A stretch of 64,000 nucleotides of DNA from Cotesia glomerata. Lineage: Eukaryota; Arthropoda; Insecta; Hymenoptera; Braconidae. The translations under genes were made by a program, and so were the position numbers. Below the pieces are notes generated by a model. It was given only the letters and a program-made list of their open reading frames with translations, made no database searches and was not told the origin of the DNA. Positions 36,809 through 48,389 of the stretch are shown here, one piece after another; within the stretch, counting starts at the first letter, position 1; each line of letters starts with the position of its first letter. The stretch spans positions 2,418,001 to 2,482,000 of the forward strand of contig NC_058161.1 in the NCBI RefSeq assembly GCF_020080835.1, in the 5' to 3' direction.

Positions 36809-36852
36809 ATTTATCAAGAAGAAAATTCAAAGTGAATATTTTCCACAAATAA
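36809..36852 (+). CDS. candidate basic-tail mini terminal exon (RRK type)
   Basis: Acceptor attttttcag and shared phase give LSRRKFKVNIFHK and TAA. Resembles the candidates at 23677 and 20846. It lies 119 bases before the single-finger exon. No zinc ligands. Confidence 0.33.
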
Positions 36853-36971
36853 ACTAATAATATATTGAAATAATTTACGTAAATAATAAAAATAAATTAT
36901 TGTGAATGCTAATTGTAAAATTAAAATAAAAAAAAAACCCTTCTAACTATAAAAATTTTTTAAAATTGCAG

Positions 36972-37123
36972 TTCCAAGTTTGGTGGTGGTGAAAGTCGAG
37001 TCTTTGAACACATATGACGGAAGACCTTACCGATGCTCGAGATGCGGGAAGGAGTATAAAAGAGAAGCGGCATTCAGGAATCATTTACGGTTTAAATGTG
37101 GTAATTATTTTTTAAATATGTAA
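36972..37123 (+). CDS. lola: lola alternative exon 15 with a single C2HC finger
   Basis: Acceptor taaaattgcag, correct phase. Linker PSLVVVKVES is followed by one finger, CSRCGKEYKREAAF (H-x4-C). The frame stops nine codons later. The bases directly after the last ligand, TGTG-GTAATT, are a plausible 5' splice site; used, the exon could continue elsewhere and gain a second finger. The exon at 37517 is in the array phase (needs one carried base), and this donor also leaves one base over, so the two could be joined in frame. Confidence 0.75.
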
Positions 37124-37516
37124 TTACCCCCATAAAAAAAAAATATAAAAAAAATATATTTTAAATATATTAAGAATCTATAAAAAATATATAAATATAT
37201 ATAAACTATGTATAGTAAATATATTTTTAATAAGTAACTTTTGGTCGATTTTCATATATATTTTATATATTTCAAATATATTTTAGATACATTAAAAATA
37301 TATTTTTTTTATATTTTTTATGTATTTTAAAATATTTCTTGAATATATTTAAAATATTTAAAATATATAAAATATATATGAAAATCGGCCAAAAGTTAGT
37401 TATTAAAAATATATTTACTATACATATTTTTTATATATTTATATATTTTTTTTTCATGAGAGTACTTTCTTATTTATTTATTATTTTAAAATTAAAAAAG
37501 AATATTTTTGTTAAAG
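37124..37516. repeat. AT-rich foldback between two exons
   Basis: Inverted arms of about 150 bp (TTTTTAATAAGTAACTTTTGG and AAAAGTTAGTTATTAAAAAT) around a TATATA centre. The same family surrounds 42978-43500. The upstream extension of the reading frame at 37517 through this repeat is not coding. Confidence 0.7.
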
Positions 37517-37827
37517 AGCCGCTTTGCACGCTAGAGGACTCGTTTGAAGAAGAAGAAGAGATATTCTCTGAGATAGACAATGAAGAAGAAGACAAAGACT
37601 ACAAAGATGTCAAACCGATAATAGAAGATAAAAAAGGATACATTTGTCCAAAATGCGGAAAGTGTTACAAAGTAATGCGTTCATTAAGCCGTCACAAGCA
37701 TCACGAGTGTGGAATAGAGCCGCGCCATATTTGCGCAATTTGCGGGAGGAAATTCGCGCATAAATTTAAACTTGTGAGACACTTGATAACTTGTGAAAAA
37801 AATTTGCAGGCTCAAAAATTATTGTGA
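37517..37827 (+). CDS. lola: lola alternative 3' terminal exon 16, two C2HC fingers
   Basis: Acceptor tatttttgttaaag (a weaker AAG type), correct phase, about 103 residues. A strongly acidic linker (EEEEEIFSEIDNEEED) is followed by finger 1 CPKCGKCYKVM (H-x4-C, ECG) and finger 2 CAICGRKFAHKFKL, which ends H-x3-C rather than H-x3-H. Stop TGA at 37825-37827. Confidence 0.83.
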
Positions 37828-38487
37828 AATTTAATTATTGCAGACTGAATATTAAATTTAGTTTATTAAAAAGGCTATTATTGTATTTATTTTGATAAAT
37901 AGGTGTCCTGCAAAGCCAAGCAGAAGTTTGATAGGAGATTAGGACAGTAGTTTGTAGATAAGGATATAAAAGCCGTAAAAATGGCGCCTGTATTTTTAAT
38001 ATTTATTGTAGACTAACTGTGAAATAATTAATTAATTATATTTGTTTTGTTATTATTTTATTATTATATTTTATTTTAAATATTTTATTATTATATTATT
38101 TTTATTAATAGAACTTTGTGATGCTGGTACTACTGTCTTGTGTGAAATAATAAAAAGAGTTGTCTGAGAGAGGAAGGTTTACTTGATTAAAAAATAATAA
38201 AGCGAGTGGCAAATTATTTAAAAGCCGTGGAATAATCAGTGAGTTTGTGTGTCTTGTGTTGGGATCTGACTTTTCTTACGCGCCTGGGGATTTTTAGATT
38301 GTTTTCTAGCTCTTCTCCGTCCCTGTGAACCGCCGGTAGTTTAAGACTTATCATTAGTAATAATAATAATGATAATAATAAAAATAATAGTAATAACAAT
38401 AGTCGTATAAAGTGGCTTGTAATTAAAAGTTATTATAATTAGTGTGTCGAATAAAAGGTTACTGATGATTTAAATATTTTGTTACAG
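37828..38487. other. intron, no gene seen
   Basis: AT-rich with trinucleotide-like AAT/ATA runs near 38360. Minus-strand leucine-rich reading frames here are low-complexity and not credible. Confidence 0.4.
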
Positions 38488-38846
38488 ATGGGGATGGATA
38501 TTTGCCGGCGTCTCAGTCCTCGTCGGACAACGAGGAAATTTACCCGCAAAATCTTCTCGGTGTCGCGTACAAAACTTCGGTTAATAATTCTAAAGAAGTT
38601 AGAGACGACGACGGGAAATATGTTTGCACTAAATGCGGAAAATCATACATCGCCTCAACCTCTCTGAGGCGGCACCAGCGGCTCGAGTGCGGAGTTGACC
38701 CCGCTCAGAAGTGTCACATTTGTAACAGGCGCTTCAGACACAAATTTGTTCTCACCGCTCATATTGACAATTGCGAGAGAAAATTTCTCGGGATCGAAGT
38801 TATTAAGATCATTAAAAAAAATCCTAATAAGTCCAAATCCTCATAA
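38488..38846 (+). CDS. lola: lola alternative 3' terminal exon 17, two C2HC fingers
   Basis: Acceptor tattttgttacag, correct phase, about 119 residues. A polar linker leads to finger 1 CTKCGKSYIASTSL (H-x4-C, ECG) and finger 2 CHICNRRFRHKFVL ending H-x3-C. A Lys-rich tail follows. Finger 2 closely resembles finger 2 of the exon at 37517, so they are probably paralogous duplicates. Confidence 0.85.
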
Positions 38847-39406
38847 ATACTCTAATTTGTAATTCACCTTTTTTTTTTTTTAATTTTTTTTTTTAATTTT
38901 TAATTTTTTTATTATGTTTGTGTTAATCAAAATAATTTTTTTTTATATGTTACATTTACACTTGAGAATTTTTTTTATATACTTGTTAAAGGACATTAAG
39001 TATAAAAATTAAAATAATAAAATATTAATATTTTTCTTTTTTTATTAACTAAAAAAATATATACTTAGAATTTTTAAAAATAATTACACTTATTATTAAT
39101 TAATTAATAATATCCACTTTTATAATTGCCAAAAAAAAAATCAATACACTCAACAAAAACCAAAATATAAAATTGTAATACCTCAAAATGATTTTAATAA
39201 ATAAATATTTTCCCTGGAACTAATTAATTATTAATTATAAAATTTCTTTCTTAAAATACTTGCATGTCTCAAAAATTCGTATCTTTATTATTATTATTAT
39301 TATTCTTTACTAATTTATAAATTATAAAATTATATTAAGCAATACTAATTATAAAAATAAAAATAAAAATTTGTAATTTTTTCTAACAAACTTTTCTTAT
39401 TTTCAG
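38847..39406. other. intron, no gene seen
   Basis: Very AT-rich with poly-T runs; only (ATT)n-like low complexity near 39285-39305. Confidence 0.4.
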
Positions 39407-39663
39407 ATTTTGGAAGAACTTGGCGCAAAACTTCTAAAAAAGTGTACCAATCTTTGGGACTTCCCGGATTCAGAGCCGTTGATAGTCGCCCGACTTTGGT
39501 CTGTCACAGATGCCATCTTCTTTTCTCAAGTATGTCTAACTTACACCGACACCAGAAGTCTCACTGCGGACAGAAAAAAAACACCGTCGAGTGCGACCGA
39601 TGCAAGAAACAATTCAGCCGCAAAGATGTTTTGCTCCGGCATCAGACTAATTTTTGCAGATAA
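39407..39663 (+). CDS. lola: lola alternative 3' terminal exon 18, two C2HC fingers
   Basis: Acceptor ttcttattttcag, correct phase, about 85 residues. Linker FGRTWRKTSKK is basic. Finger 1 CHRCHLLFSSMSNL ends H-x4-C, and finger 2 CDRCKKQFSRKDVL ends H-x4-C at the second-last codon. Both fingers are C2HC. An overlapping frame on the same strand is a shadow. Confidence 0.84.
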
Positions 39664-40059
39664 AATTAATTTAATTAATAACATTAATAAAAATTTTTCA
39701 ACAATAACAATAATGATAATAATAATAGTAATAAAATAAAATTAATCAGTTAAATTAAAAATGTTTGAATAAAAAAAAACTTATAATAAAATAATGAATT
39801 ATTTTTTTTAAAAAATCCTTAATTAATTTTTATTGTTAATTAATTAATTAATTAATTGCTTTGCATTGTGTACATACCGCATTTGTCATTAATCATTAAT
39901 TATTAATTATAAATAATTAACCAGTAATATAAATTATAATTTATTAATTATTAATCATTGTTTATTCAATACTTAATTTTATTTTAATAAATTAAAATAA
40001 AATTTCTTAATAATTAATTTCATTTTAATTAATTTAAAAAAAATTTTGACTGTTTTTAG
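39664..40059. other. intron, no gene seen
   Basis: Very AT-rich, TTAATTAA repeats near 39838-39856. Confidence 0.4.
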
Positions 40060-40391
40060 CTTTGAAAATAGAGCGCGTATGGAGCTGGTGCGTAAAAAGC
40101 GAAGTTTCGAGCAACCCAGAAGAAGAAAACTCGACAAATCCCGACTTGGAGTCCGCAGAGCCGCAAAAAGCTGTCCCACGGGTTAACAAACCCAACACTA
40201 CCTTCGTCTGCGCTTCCTGCGGAAGAAAATACGCCCGTAAAAGCTCCCTCAGGCGCCACAAGAAGAAATGCGTTGTAGAGCCGACTCTTCAGTGCATTAT
40301 TTGTGAAGAAAAGTTCTACAAGAATTATCAGCTTGAGCTTCACATGAAACAATGCCTTAAACGTATACAAACGCGCACTGATAATTTATAA
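40060..40391 (+). CDS. lola: lola alternative 3' terminal exon 19, two C2HC fingers
   Basis: Acceptor gactgtttttag, correct phase, about 110 residues. Linker with SNPEEEN acidic stretch, finger 1 CASCGRKYARKSSL ending H-x3-C, finger 2 CIICEEKFYKNYQL ending H-x3-C. The C2HC form in both fingers is shared with the exons at 37517, 38488 and 39407, suggesting one local duplication series. Confidence 0.85.
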
Positions 40392-40414
40392 TCACCCAAT
40401 TTTATAATACATGA

Positions 40415-41644
40415 GGTACCCGCGGGTAATAAGGCCTAAGTGATAGAAATGCTATTTAAAATAACCGCTTCCGCTAAAGGCTTCTCTACACTGATAGAAG
40501 GATTTATTTGTATTAAAAAATTTTTGTTTATAGTTAACAAATCATTTATTAGAGACCATTTTTTAGTATTAAACAAATATTTCTTAGCATTTAAAATGAT
40601 TATCAAATTTCTATTGACAGTTTCATGAATCCAACACATAAAACAAAAATAAAAAAAAAACAAAATTATTTTATTTATGAGTGAATTTTTCGGTTGTTAT
40701 ATTTCAAAATATGTAAAATCTAATTTTTAACATAAATATCATTAATATTACGCTGCCCAGGCTTTAAATTAAATAATTTTAAGAATCTGCAAGTTTTATG
40801 AATTTCGAGGTTTAAAATCGGCTGATTTAACGAGTTACCAAGTTTAGAAATGGCCGATTTTAGCGATTTCTAAATTTTAAACCAGCTAAATTCAAGTTGT
40901 CAGGTTTTAAATTTTCAATATTTAGCGATCGTCATATTTTAAAATTCGTGATTTTAAATATTCTCAGTTATAATGTAACGTTGTTTTAGATGTTCAAACT
41001 TTTAGTTTATCATTTTTTTAATTGGGAATATTTTTAATAATTTTTTTTTTTTTAATCCGATATTTTTAGATTAATGACGTTTTATTAATGCTTTTTTTTA
41101 ACTGTTCATTTTTTAAAAATAAATTCATTTAGAAATTTTATTATTTACAGTTGGCTGTCTTTTTATTTGTCACATTTTAGTACAGGTATAATTTACTTTT
41201 GACTTTATTTATATTATTAAAATTTTTATAATATCATTTTTTATGGTTTGCTTATTTTACAAATTGGAAAATTTCATATTTTCAAATTTTAGAGTTTAGA
41301 AACGGCCAAATTTATTGATGGCCATAAATCCTTAAACTTAGAAACTGACACAAATTAATGTCCAAGATTGTATAATACCAATTTTATTTATTTTCGTATA
41401 ACTATTTCCAGTATGTTTAACCCGCAAGCCTTATTACCCTACCGTAGTAAAATAAGGCCTATTCGCAAGGTTTTTGAAAAAATTCAATTTTGTGTTTGCT
41501 TATGGTGAAAATTACCATTACTTCATTATATTATGTAGCTAATGTATTAATATAAAAATTAACGTTACATTTCAATAATTAAATGCAATATTTTCGATTT
41601 TTTTCAAAATCTCCCCTAGCTAGGCCTTATTACCCGCCGGTACC
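40415..41644. mobile_element. DNA element with GGTACCCGCGGGTAATAAGGCC termini
   Basis: Inverted ends GGTACCCGCGGGTAATAAGGCCTA (left) and TAGGCCTTATTACCCGCCGGTACC (right), about 1.23 kb, starting only 23 bases after the preceding stop. A truncated CACTGATAGAAGGATTT end lies inside at 40489. An internal AATAAGGCCTA repeat is near 41450. No transposase. Confidence 0.7.
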
Positions 41645-41701
41645 TTATTATGTATACATATATATAGCAAAAAATATTTATAAAATATGTTATATTCAAT
41701 A

Positions 41702-42050
41702 GGGTGTGTCAAAATTCAACTTCGGTGATGGATCTCTTAAAATTGGAATTTTGAGTTTCGCTTTTAACATGATTTATGTTTGGGCATTTCCTGAGATATT
41801 TTCAGGGTAAGGGATTTATTTGGTTTTTATATAATTTTTTAACAGGAGTTTTGTTTGGCCAAATATTGAAATTTTTTAATTTCAGCAAAAATGCTTAAAT
41901 AAAACTCCTGTGAAAAATTCTATGATAATCAAATAAATCCCTTACGCTTAAAATATCTCAGGAAATGCCCAAAAACAATTCCTGTTAAAAGCGGAACTCA
42001 AAATTTCAATTTTAAAAGGTCCATCACTGAAGTTTAAATTTGGCACACCC
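41702..42050. mobile_element. TA-flanked MITE with GGGTGTGTCAAAATTCAA ends
   Basis: 349 bp. Long imperfect inverted repeats from GGGTGTGTCAAAATTC inwards, flanked by TA on both sides; mariner-like MITE without coding capacity. Confidence 0.8.
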
Positions 42051-42109
42051 TATTATCCCCCATAAAAAATTAGGAAAACGGTTGACTCTAAAGGCCATCC
42101 TTGCAACTT

Positions 42110-42767
42110 CCCGCTAATTCCATACTTAGGCGCTTAAAATTGCACCAATGACGTTTTTGAGCTCTTCGAGCTTAAAAATAAAATTTATGGGTTATTTTGA
42201 GCTCTCCGAGCTCAAAGAGATTGCTTTCCTATGCTTTTGAGCTCTTCGAGCTCAAAAGTCTGATAGAGATTTTTGTAAGATTTTATAAGACACTATTTTT
42301 TTAATTTTTAAACCGCAATAACTTTTGAATGAATAAATCGATTTTCACGTGGTTGGCAGCATTCGACGCAGTTTTTCAAGCCTCACAAAGAATCTCAAAT
42401 TTTGAATTGATCGCGCTAGGAATTTCGGAGTTATTCCGAAAAAACACTTTTTTCGGTTTTCTTTCGTTCACGATATCTCTCGAACGAATCAACCGATTTT
42501 GACCGGACTGGTGGCGATCGACGTGGTTTTTTGAGGTTAAGAGCTGATTAGTTTTTGGAATTGAACCATAAAGCCGTTTAAAAGTTATTCCAAAAAAACC
42601 ACATTTGAAAAAAATTTTTTTTTCAGTCTTTTGAAGATTTCTCAAAATCTATTGATCTGAATCGGTCTAAATAGTTTTCAAAATCTAAGTTTGGTCAAGC
42701 CCTTTCGAATGGCACCAACCACGATGAAATCGGTCAAGCCGTTCAAAAGTTATAAGCGGTTCACATA

Positions 42768-42829
<62 letters not shown>

Positions 42830-42979
42830 GACACCGTGACACCCTCACGGGGATAGTCAGGGAAGCTTCCTGTGACTTTCAAACGTCGAGATCTGATGAA
42901 AACTCGATTTTTGCAAAACGGGGTGAAAGCAATAACTTCCCGATTTTTGAAAATTTTCAATTTTCTTAGCGGGAAGTTA
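42110..42979. mobile_element. element bounded by AACTTCCCGCTAA / TTAGCGGGAAGTT with a (CA)n tract
   Basis: Inverted ends AACTTCCCGCTAA. The interior has three GAGCTCTTCGAGCTC palindromes (42160-42255), a (CA)n microsatellite at 42772-42825 and the AAACTCGATTTTTGCAAAACGGGG motif. The reading frames across the CA repeat are artefacts. Confidence 0.65.
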
Positions 42980-43500
42980 AAAAAAATATATGTCGAAATA
43001 TATAAAAAATATATTAAAAATCTATAAAAAATATATATAGTAAATATATTTTTAATAACTAACTTTTGGCTGATTTTCATATATATTTTAAATATATTTT
43101 AGATATATTCAAGATATATCTTAAAATACATAATAGTATATTACACACTTAGGGAAGTAAAGTAAGAAATGTCTCAGATCACATGTAATTGTTGGCCGAG
43201 GCGAAGCCGAGGTCAACAAACATGTGATCTGAGGCTTTCTTATTTACTTCCCGTGGAGTGTATACTATTTTTTTGTCCGACGAAGGCGGAAAGCGGCAAC
43301 TTAGTTTAGCGCAGCGGGACGAAAGTTGTCACTTTCCGCCCGGAGGGCAAAAAAAAATATATTTTAAATATATCTAAAATATATTTGAAATAAACTAAAA
43401 GGTAGTTATTAAAAATATATTTACTATACATAATTTATATATTTTTTATAGATTTGTAATATATTTTTATGTATTTCGACATATATTTTTTTTTCATGGG
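42980..43500. repeat. AT-rich foldback split by an ATAGTATATTACACA-family insertion (copy d)
   Basis: Arms with TTTTTAATAACTAACTTTTGG and AAAAGGTAGTTATTAAAAAT, same family as 37124-37516. Its centre is interrupted at 43133-43357 by a foldback unit with CCGAGGCGAAGCCGAGG and GGCGGAAAGCGGCA modules. Confidence 0.75.
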
Positions 43501-43515
43501 GTTATATAAACATAC

Positions 43516-43719
43516 ACTGATAAAAAAATTAACTTGACTCAATAGCAAGAATTTTTAACTAATAACATCATTTTGAAGAAAAAGAATTAATTCTTGACTC
43601 AAGAAAATTTTCTTGATTTAACAATTTTTCTTCTTGACTAGAGAGTGTTATTTTCTTCAAATGGTGTTTTTAGTTCAAAATTCTTGATTTTGAATCAAGA
43701 AATTTTTTATCCGTGTATA
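43516..43719. mobile_element. short MITE, CACTGATAAAAAAATT ends
   Basis: TA-flanked, inverted ends CACTGATAAAAAAATT and AATTTTTTATCCGTG, about 200 bp, with internal TTCTTGA repeats. A diverged relative of this repeat may be present at 54720-54850. Confidence 0.6.
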
Positions 43720-44540
43720 TAGAGTAGTAAATATTTACAAAATATGTTATATTCAAATAATCATAGTTTGGATTGATTACTTATATTTTATTGAATTAAT
43801 ATTTTATTTATTTATTTATTTGTTTCTTTAAAAATAAATAAATAAATATTATTTTTTGACTTGAAAAAATATGTCTTTAAATACAAAACCAAAAATGTGG
43901 GAAGAAATAATTAAAAAATAAATTATATTTGTGATATTTGTTAAAATTTAGAAAATTATAAACATTTCTATAATACTAAAAATAAGAAGAAATAAGATAA
44001 GAATATACATTAAATTAAAAAAAAAAAAAAAAAATTTAATACATTATATAAATATTAATAATCAATTACTTAATATAAAGAAGAATATATAAATTTATTA
44101 TATAAATATTTAAATATTTAATAGAGGTGCATTTAAAATTGTTACTACTATATATTTGAACCAATATAATATTTGTTTTTATAATATCATAATTTATATA
44201 TATTGTCAAGACAATCATAAACTAAAAATTAAGGATAAAAATATTTTCTATTTATTAAGGTCACTGTGTGTTGTATTCTATGCAAGGGTTATTTATATTT
44301 AGGGTTTAAAAAAAAAGGAACAAAAAAAAATAATTATAAAATTTATAAATTATAATTGACAATTTATTGTAAAAGCATTGTGTATTTATATATTTTCACA
44401 CTAATAAAGATCAAATTTCTGGTAAAGTATAATTAATAATAATTATTATTAATAACCAAGAAGACTATTATAATATTTGTGAGTTTATTCAGGGGAATTT
44501 TATTGACCGGCTGGTACTAATAATGTGTCGTTGGTTGCAG

Positions 44541-44815
44541 AGATGCTGGAACAGTACGAGCAGTGGTTCCCGGAACGAGTGGAACCGGAGTTGAGCGCCA
44601 GAACGAGTGGAACATATGTAGCGGCATCTGTTGACCAGTCGACGCAGTTGTACGTGTGCAGCGCCTGCGGGAAAGGGTACAAGTGGCTGGACAGCCTGAG
44701 GAGGCACCAGAGGGTCGAGTGTGGGAACAAAGAAAAACGATTTTCTTGCAACGCCTGCTCCAGGAAATTCAGATACCGATACGAGCTCACGAACCACATA
44801 TCTGCTTATCATTAG
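44541..44815 (+). CDS. lola: lola alternative 3' terminal exon 20, C2HC + C2H2 fingers
   Basis: Acceptor gttggttgcag, correct phase, about 91 residues. Linker MLEQYEQWFPERVEPE, then finger 1 CSACGKGYKWLDSL (H-x4-C, ECG) and finger 2 CNACSRKFRYRYEL (H-x4-H), stop TAG. GC-rich exon between transposon-rich introns. Confidence 0.87.
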
Positions 44816-44844
44816 CCGCTAAAGATAATCTTCCAGCGAGTCTG

Positions 44845-46418
44845 CACTGATAGAAGGATTTTTTTATATTTAATATTTACTAACTTTTAATAAATGATTT
44901 TTTAACATAGGATTTAATAAATATTTATTAACTGTTAATAAATATTTATTAATGGTTAATGAATATTTATTAACTGTTAACAAATATTTATTTAAAATAA
45001 AAAGCAAAAATAACAATTTTCTTTTGAAACTTTTTATAATCCTGTAGCTGGAATACATGGTAATAATTCAATTCATTAATTAAATTAATGTTTTTAATAA
45101 TAATTATAAGCTGTGATAAAATTGAGTATTTTACAATGAACGTTATTATAATCTATATTATTAAAAAAAGAAGAAAAATTTTGTAGCCAAGATAGTCATA
45201 TGATAAAATCGGTTGTTTTTTAATGAAATTTAGTGTCATTGCAAAGATCTTGATTTAAATTTGTGCCTTTTTGAAGTTTCATATCATTCTCACCGATAGT
45301 CAATTTACTATGATAAGTATTTAGGCGGCATCCAAAAATTCTCTATCTCTAGATACATTATTAAAAAATTACCTTTTATCTTGTGAACTATTGACATTTT
45401 TAAAGATATAAGCTCATCCCGACATTACGCTCATCGAGACCTTTCATTTGAGTACCCACATCAATTTTTCATATATTTTATATATTTAGATATTTCACAA
45501 ATACCATATATGTAAAATATATAAAAAATGCCATGTGAGTACTTAAATGAAAGTTCTTGATGAGTGTAACATCAAAATGAGTTTATATCTTAAAAAATGT
45601 CAATAATTAAGAAATTACATAGTATCTTGTCAACCAATGATATTTTTAAAGATATAAGCTCACCCTGACATTGCACTCATCGAGACCTTTCATTTGAGTA
45701 CCCACATCAATTTTTCATATATTTATGTATTATATATGTATATATAAAAAATATATCAAAAATGCATGTGGGTACTCAAATGAAAGCTCTTGATGAGTGT
45801 AACATTAAAATGAATTTATATCTTAAAAAATTTCAATAATTAAGAAACGACATTGTATCTTGTGAATTATTGATATTTTTAAAGATATAATCTCACCCTA
45901 ATGTTACACTCATCGAGACCTTTCATTTGAGTACCCACATCAATTTTTCATATATTTATATATTATATATGTATACATAAAAAATATATCAAAAATGCAT
46001 GTGGGTATTCAAATGAAAGCTCTTGATGAGTGTAACATTAAAATGAATTTATATCTTAAAAAATGTCAATAATTAAGAAACGACATTGTATCTTGTGAAT
46101 TATTGATATTTTTAAAGATATAAGCTCACCCTGACATTGCTCTCATCGAGACCTTTCATTTGAGTACCCACATCAATTTTTCATATATTTATATATTATA
46201 TATGTATATATAAAAAATATATCAAAAATGCATGTGGGGACTCAAATGAAAGCTCTTGATGAGTGTAACATTAAAATGAGTTTATATCTTAAAAAATGTC
46301 CATAATTAAGAAACGACATTGTATCTTGTGATTTATTGATATTTTTAAAGATATAAGCTCACCCTGATGTTACACTCATCGAGACCTTTCATTTAAGTAC
46401 TCACATCAATTTTTCATA

Positions 46419-46482
<64 letters not shown>

Positions 46483-46746
46483 ATATATACGAAAAATATA
46501 TCAAAAATGCATGTGGGTACTCAAATGAAAGCTCTTGATGAGTGTAACATCAGGATGAGCTTATATCTTTAAAAAAGTCAATAGTTAAAAAAGTACAACA
46601 AAATTAATTATTTAATACCTCAAAATTTTATATATTTATAATCCATTAGACACAGCAGTCACGTAGTTTTATTAAAATTAAACAAATTAAATAATTGTCT
46701 TCAAATAAATAAAATTATCAATAATTAATAAATACTTCTATCAGTG
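44845..46746. mobile_element. CACTGATAGAAGGATTT element with hairpin array, copy 2
   Basis: Left end CACTGATAGAAGGATTT, right end ACTTCTATCAGTG, both flanked by TG. Same interior order as 10343-11993. The hairpin array (about 45365-46590) has five ~200-bp palindromic units with TTTGAGTACCCACAT arms and a (TA)n tract near 46420-46490. Begins 30 bases after the preceding stop codon. Confidence 0.8.
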
Positions 46747-47050
46747 TGGTGAAACTTTAACCGGCCGAGGATTACTTCCTCCCCCAAGTTAATTTATTTA
46801 TTTGTACCTGTACAATCATGAGTTAATAAACTATTTCTAATTACTAAAAACTTTAATTTATCCCGTTATTCTTTCGCATGTCAATCACTAGCCAATTATT
46901 ATAAATAGCATCACAATTTTATCGCATACACTTACGCTTTAATTAACTAAGACTATCTGAATGGACAATATCAACTGGACTGCTAATAAAAACCAAACCG
47001 GTTGGTTAATTGTCATTTTAAATAAATAGACAGTTTAATTTCTGTTACAG

Positions 47051-47274
47051 CCTGGGCTTTTCCCGAGACATCGTCCTACGGGCTTTACTCTTGTCCTAAG
47101 TGTACCAGGACTTACTCTCACAAGTGCACCCTAACGAGACACCTCAGACTAGAGTGCGGAGTCGGCCCAAGGTTCCAGTGCTCTCTCTGCGAGAAGAAAT
47201 TCAAACATCGGCATCATCTTCGTGATCATGAAAAGACTCACTCACAACATTCTAATTTAACAGCGCAAATTTAA
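47051..47274 (+). CDS. lola: lola alternative 3' terminal exon 21, last of the array
   Basis: Acceptor aatttctgttacag, correct phase, about 74 residues. Finger 1 CPKCTRTYSHKCTL (H-x4-C, ECG), finger 2 CSLCEKKFKHRHHL (H-x3-H), short polar tail, TAA. The frame has no early ATG. It is the most 3' lola exon seen; beyond it lies the convergent adenylate cyclase gene. Confidence 0.87.
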
Positions 47275-48105
47275 ATTAATTAATTGATTCATTTAAATTA
47301 ATTACTTAAAATTAAGTAATTAATTTAAGTTGATTAATTAATTAATAAAAATTAATTAATAATTTAAGTTAATTAATTAATTTAAAGTAATTAATTTAAG
47401 TTAATTAATTAATTTTAAGTAATTAAATAAAATTAATTAATTAATTTTAAGTAATTAATTTAAATTAATTAATTAATTTTAATTAATTAATTTTAATTAA
47501 TTAATTAATTTAAATTAATTAATTAATTAATTATTATTAATTAATTTAATAATAAAAGACTTAAATTATTATTATGTTAATTAATCAGTATTAATAATTA
47601 ATTATTGTAATTTTTTTTTTTTTTTAAATAAATTATTTATTTTTTTTCTAAACTATAGACAGTTTTTTAAATCCATAATTCCTACTTTTAATTATAATTT
47701 ATAATTATTATAAATTAATTATTGATAAAAAATTTAAATACACAATAATTACATTTATTTCTATTTTAATTATAATTATAATTATAATTATAATTAATAG
47801 ATTTTTATATTTATTAAAAAATAATTTTTTAAAATATAAAAAAAATCTTAATTCTTAAAATTATAATTTTATGAATTAAATACACATATGAGATCATTAT
47901 TATTATTTTATGAATATATTACACGCATTTTTCTAATATATACTTTTTTTATATCTGAGATTTTTTTTTCACAGTCAAATTTATTAATATTTATCGAATT
48001 TAAAATATATTTTGATTTCTTCTTAAAATATACAACTACATTTATATTGAACATATGTACAAAAAGATACTAAGACAAATTTAGATCCTTAAAGTAAATT
48101 ATTAG
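47275..48105. other. boundary between convergent genes; TTAATTAA low complexity
   Basis: About 47275-47560 is almost entirely TTAATTAA-type repeats. The rest is AT-rich and probably contains the 3' UTRs of lola (+) and of the cyclase (-). No gene seen. Confidence 0.6.
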
Positions 48106-48371
48106 TTAATAATTGTCTTCACGGCCGTCGAAGGGAGTCTTGACGAAATACGTCGTGAGCGTACCCTTGCCCTTGACGTAGGTAGGCCCGCGACAAATTA
48201 ATTCATAACAGGCGTTTCTTAATATCTTCGCGGAGTCTTCGGTTACTTGCAGACGCCCGATTTCGCCACAACTGTCCATCCTTGAAGCTACGTTGACTGT
48301 GTTGCCCCATATGTCGTACTGAGGTTTTTGAGCGCCTACTACACCAGCTATTACTGGTCCATGATTCAAAC
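48106..48371 (-). CDS. Ac76E: adenylate cyclase, last coding exon (C2 domain end)
   Basis: Minus strand, from the acceptor at 48373-48372 to the stop. Encodes LNHGPVIAGVVGAQKPQYD and then the IWGNTVNVASRM motif, which in class III cyclases contributes the Asn and Arg that bind ATP. It ends GKGTLTTYFVKTPF and a short polar tail. Joins in phase 1 to the exon at 49900-49783, rebuilding G-LNHGP. The KGKG...TYFV ending is typical of membrane adenylate cyclases. The subtype call (ADCY2/4/7, Drosophila Ac76E) is inference. Confidence 0.85.
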
Positions 48372-48389
48372 CTAATAAATTTATAATTA

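Noticed and set aside
42685..43080. Frames containing poly-(CV) or poly-(TH)
   Set aside because: Translation of the (CA)n microsatellite.
47888..48073. 61-codon frame between the convergent genes
   Set aside because: AT-rich, Phe/Ile-dominated, no domain; probably 3' UTR or intergenic.
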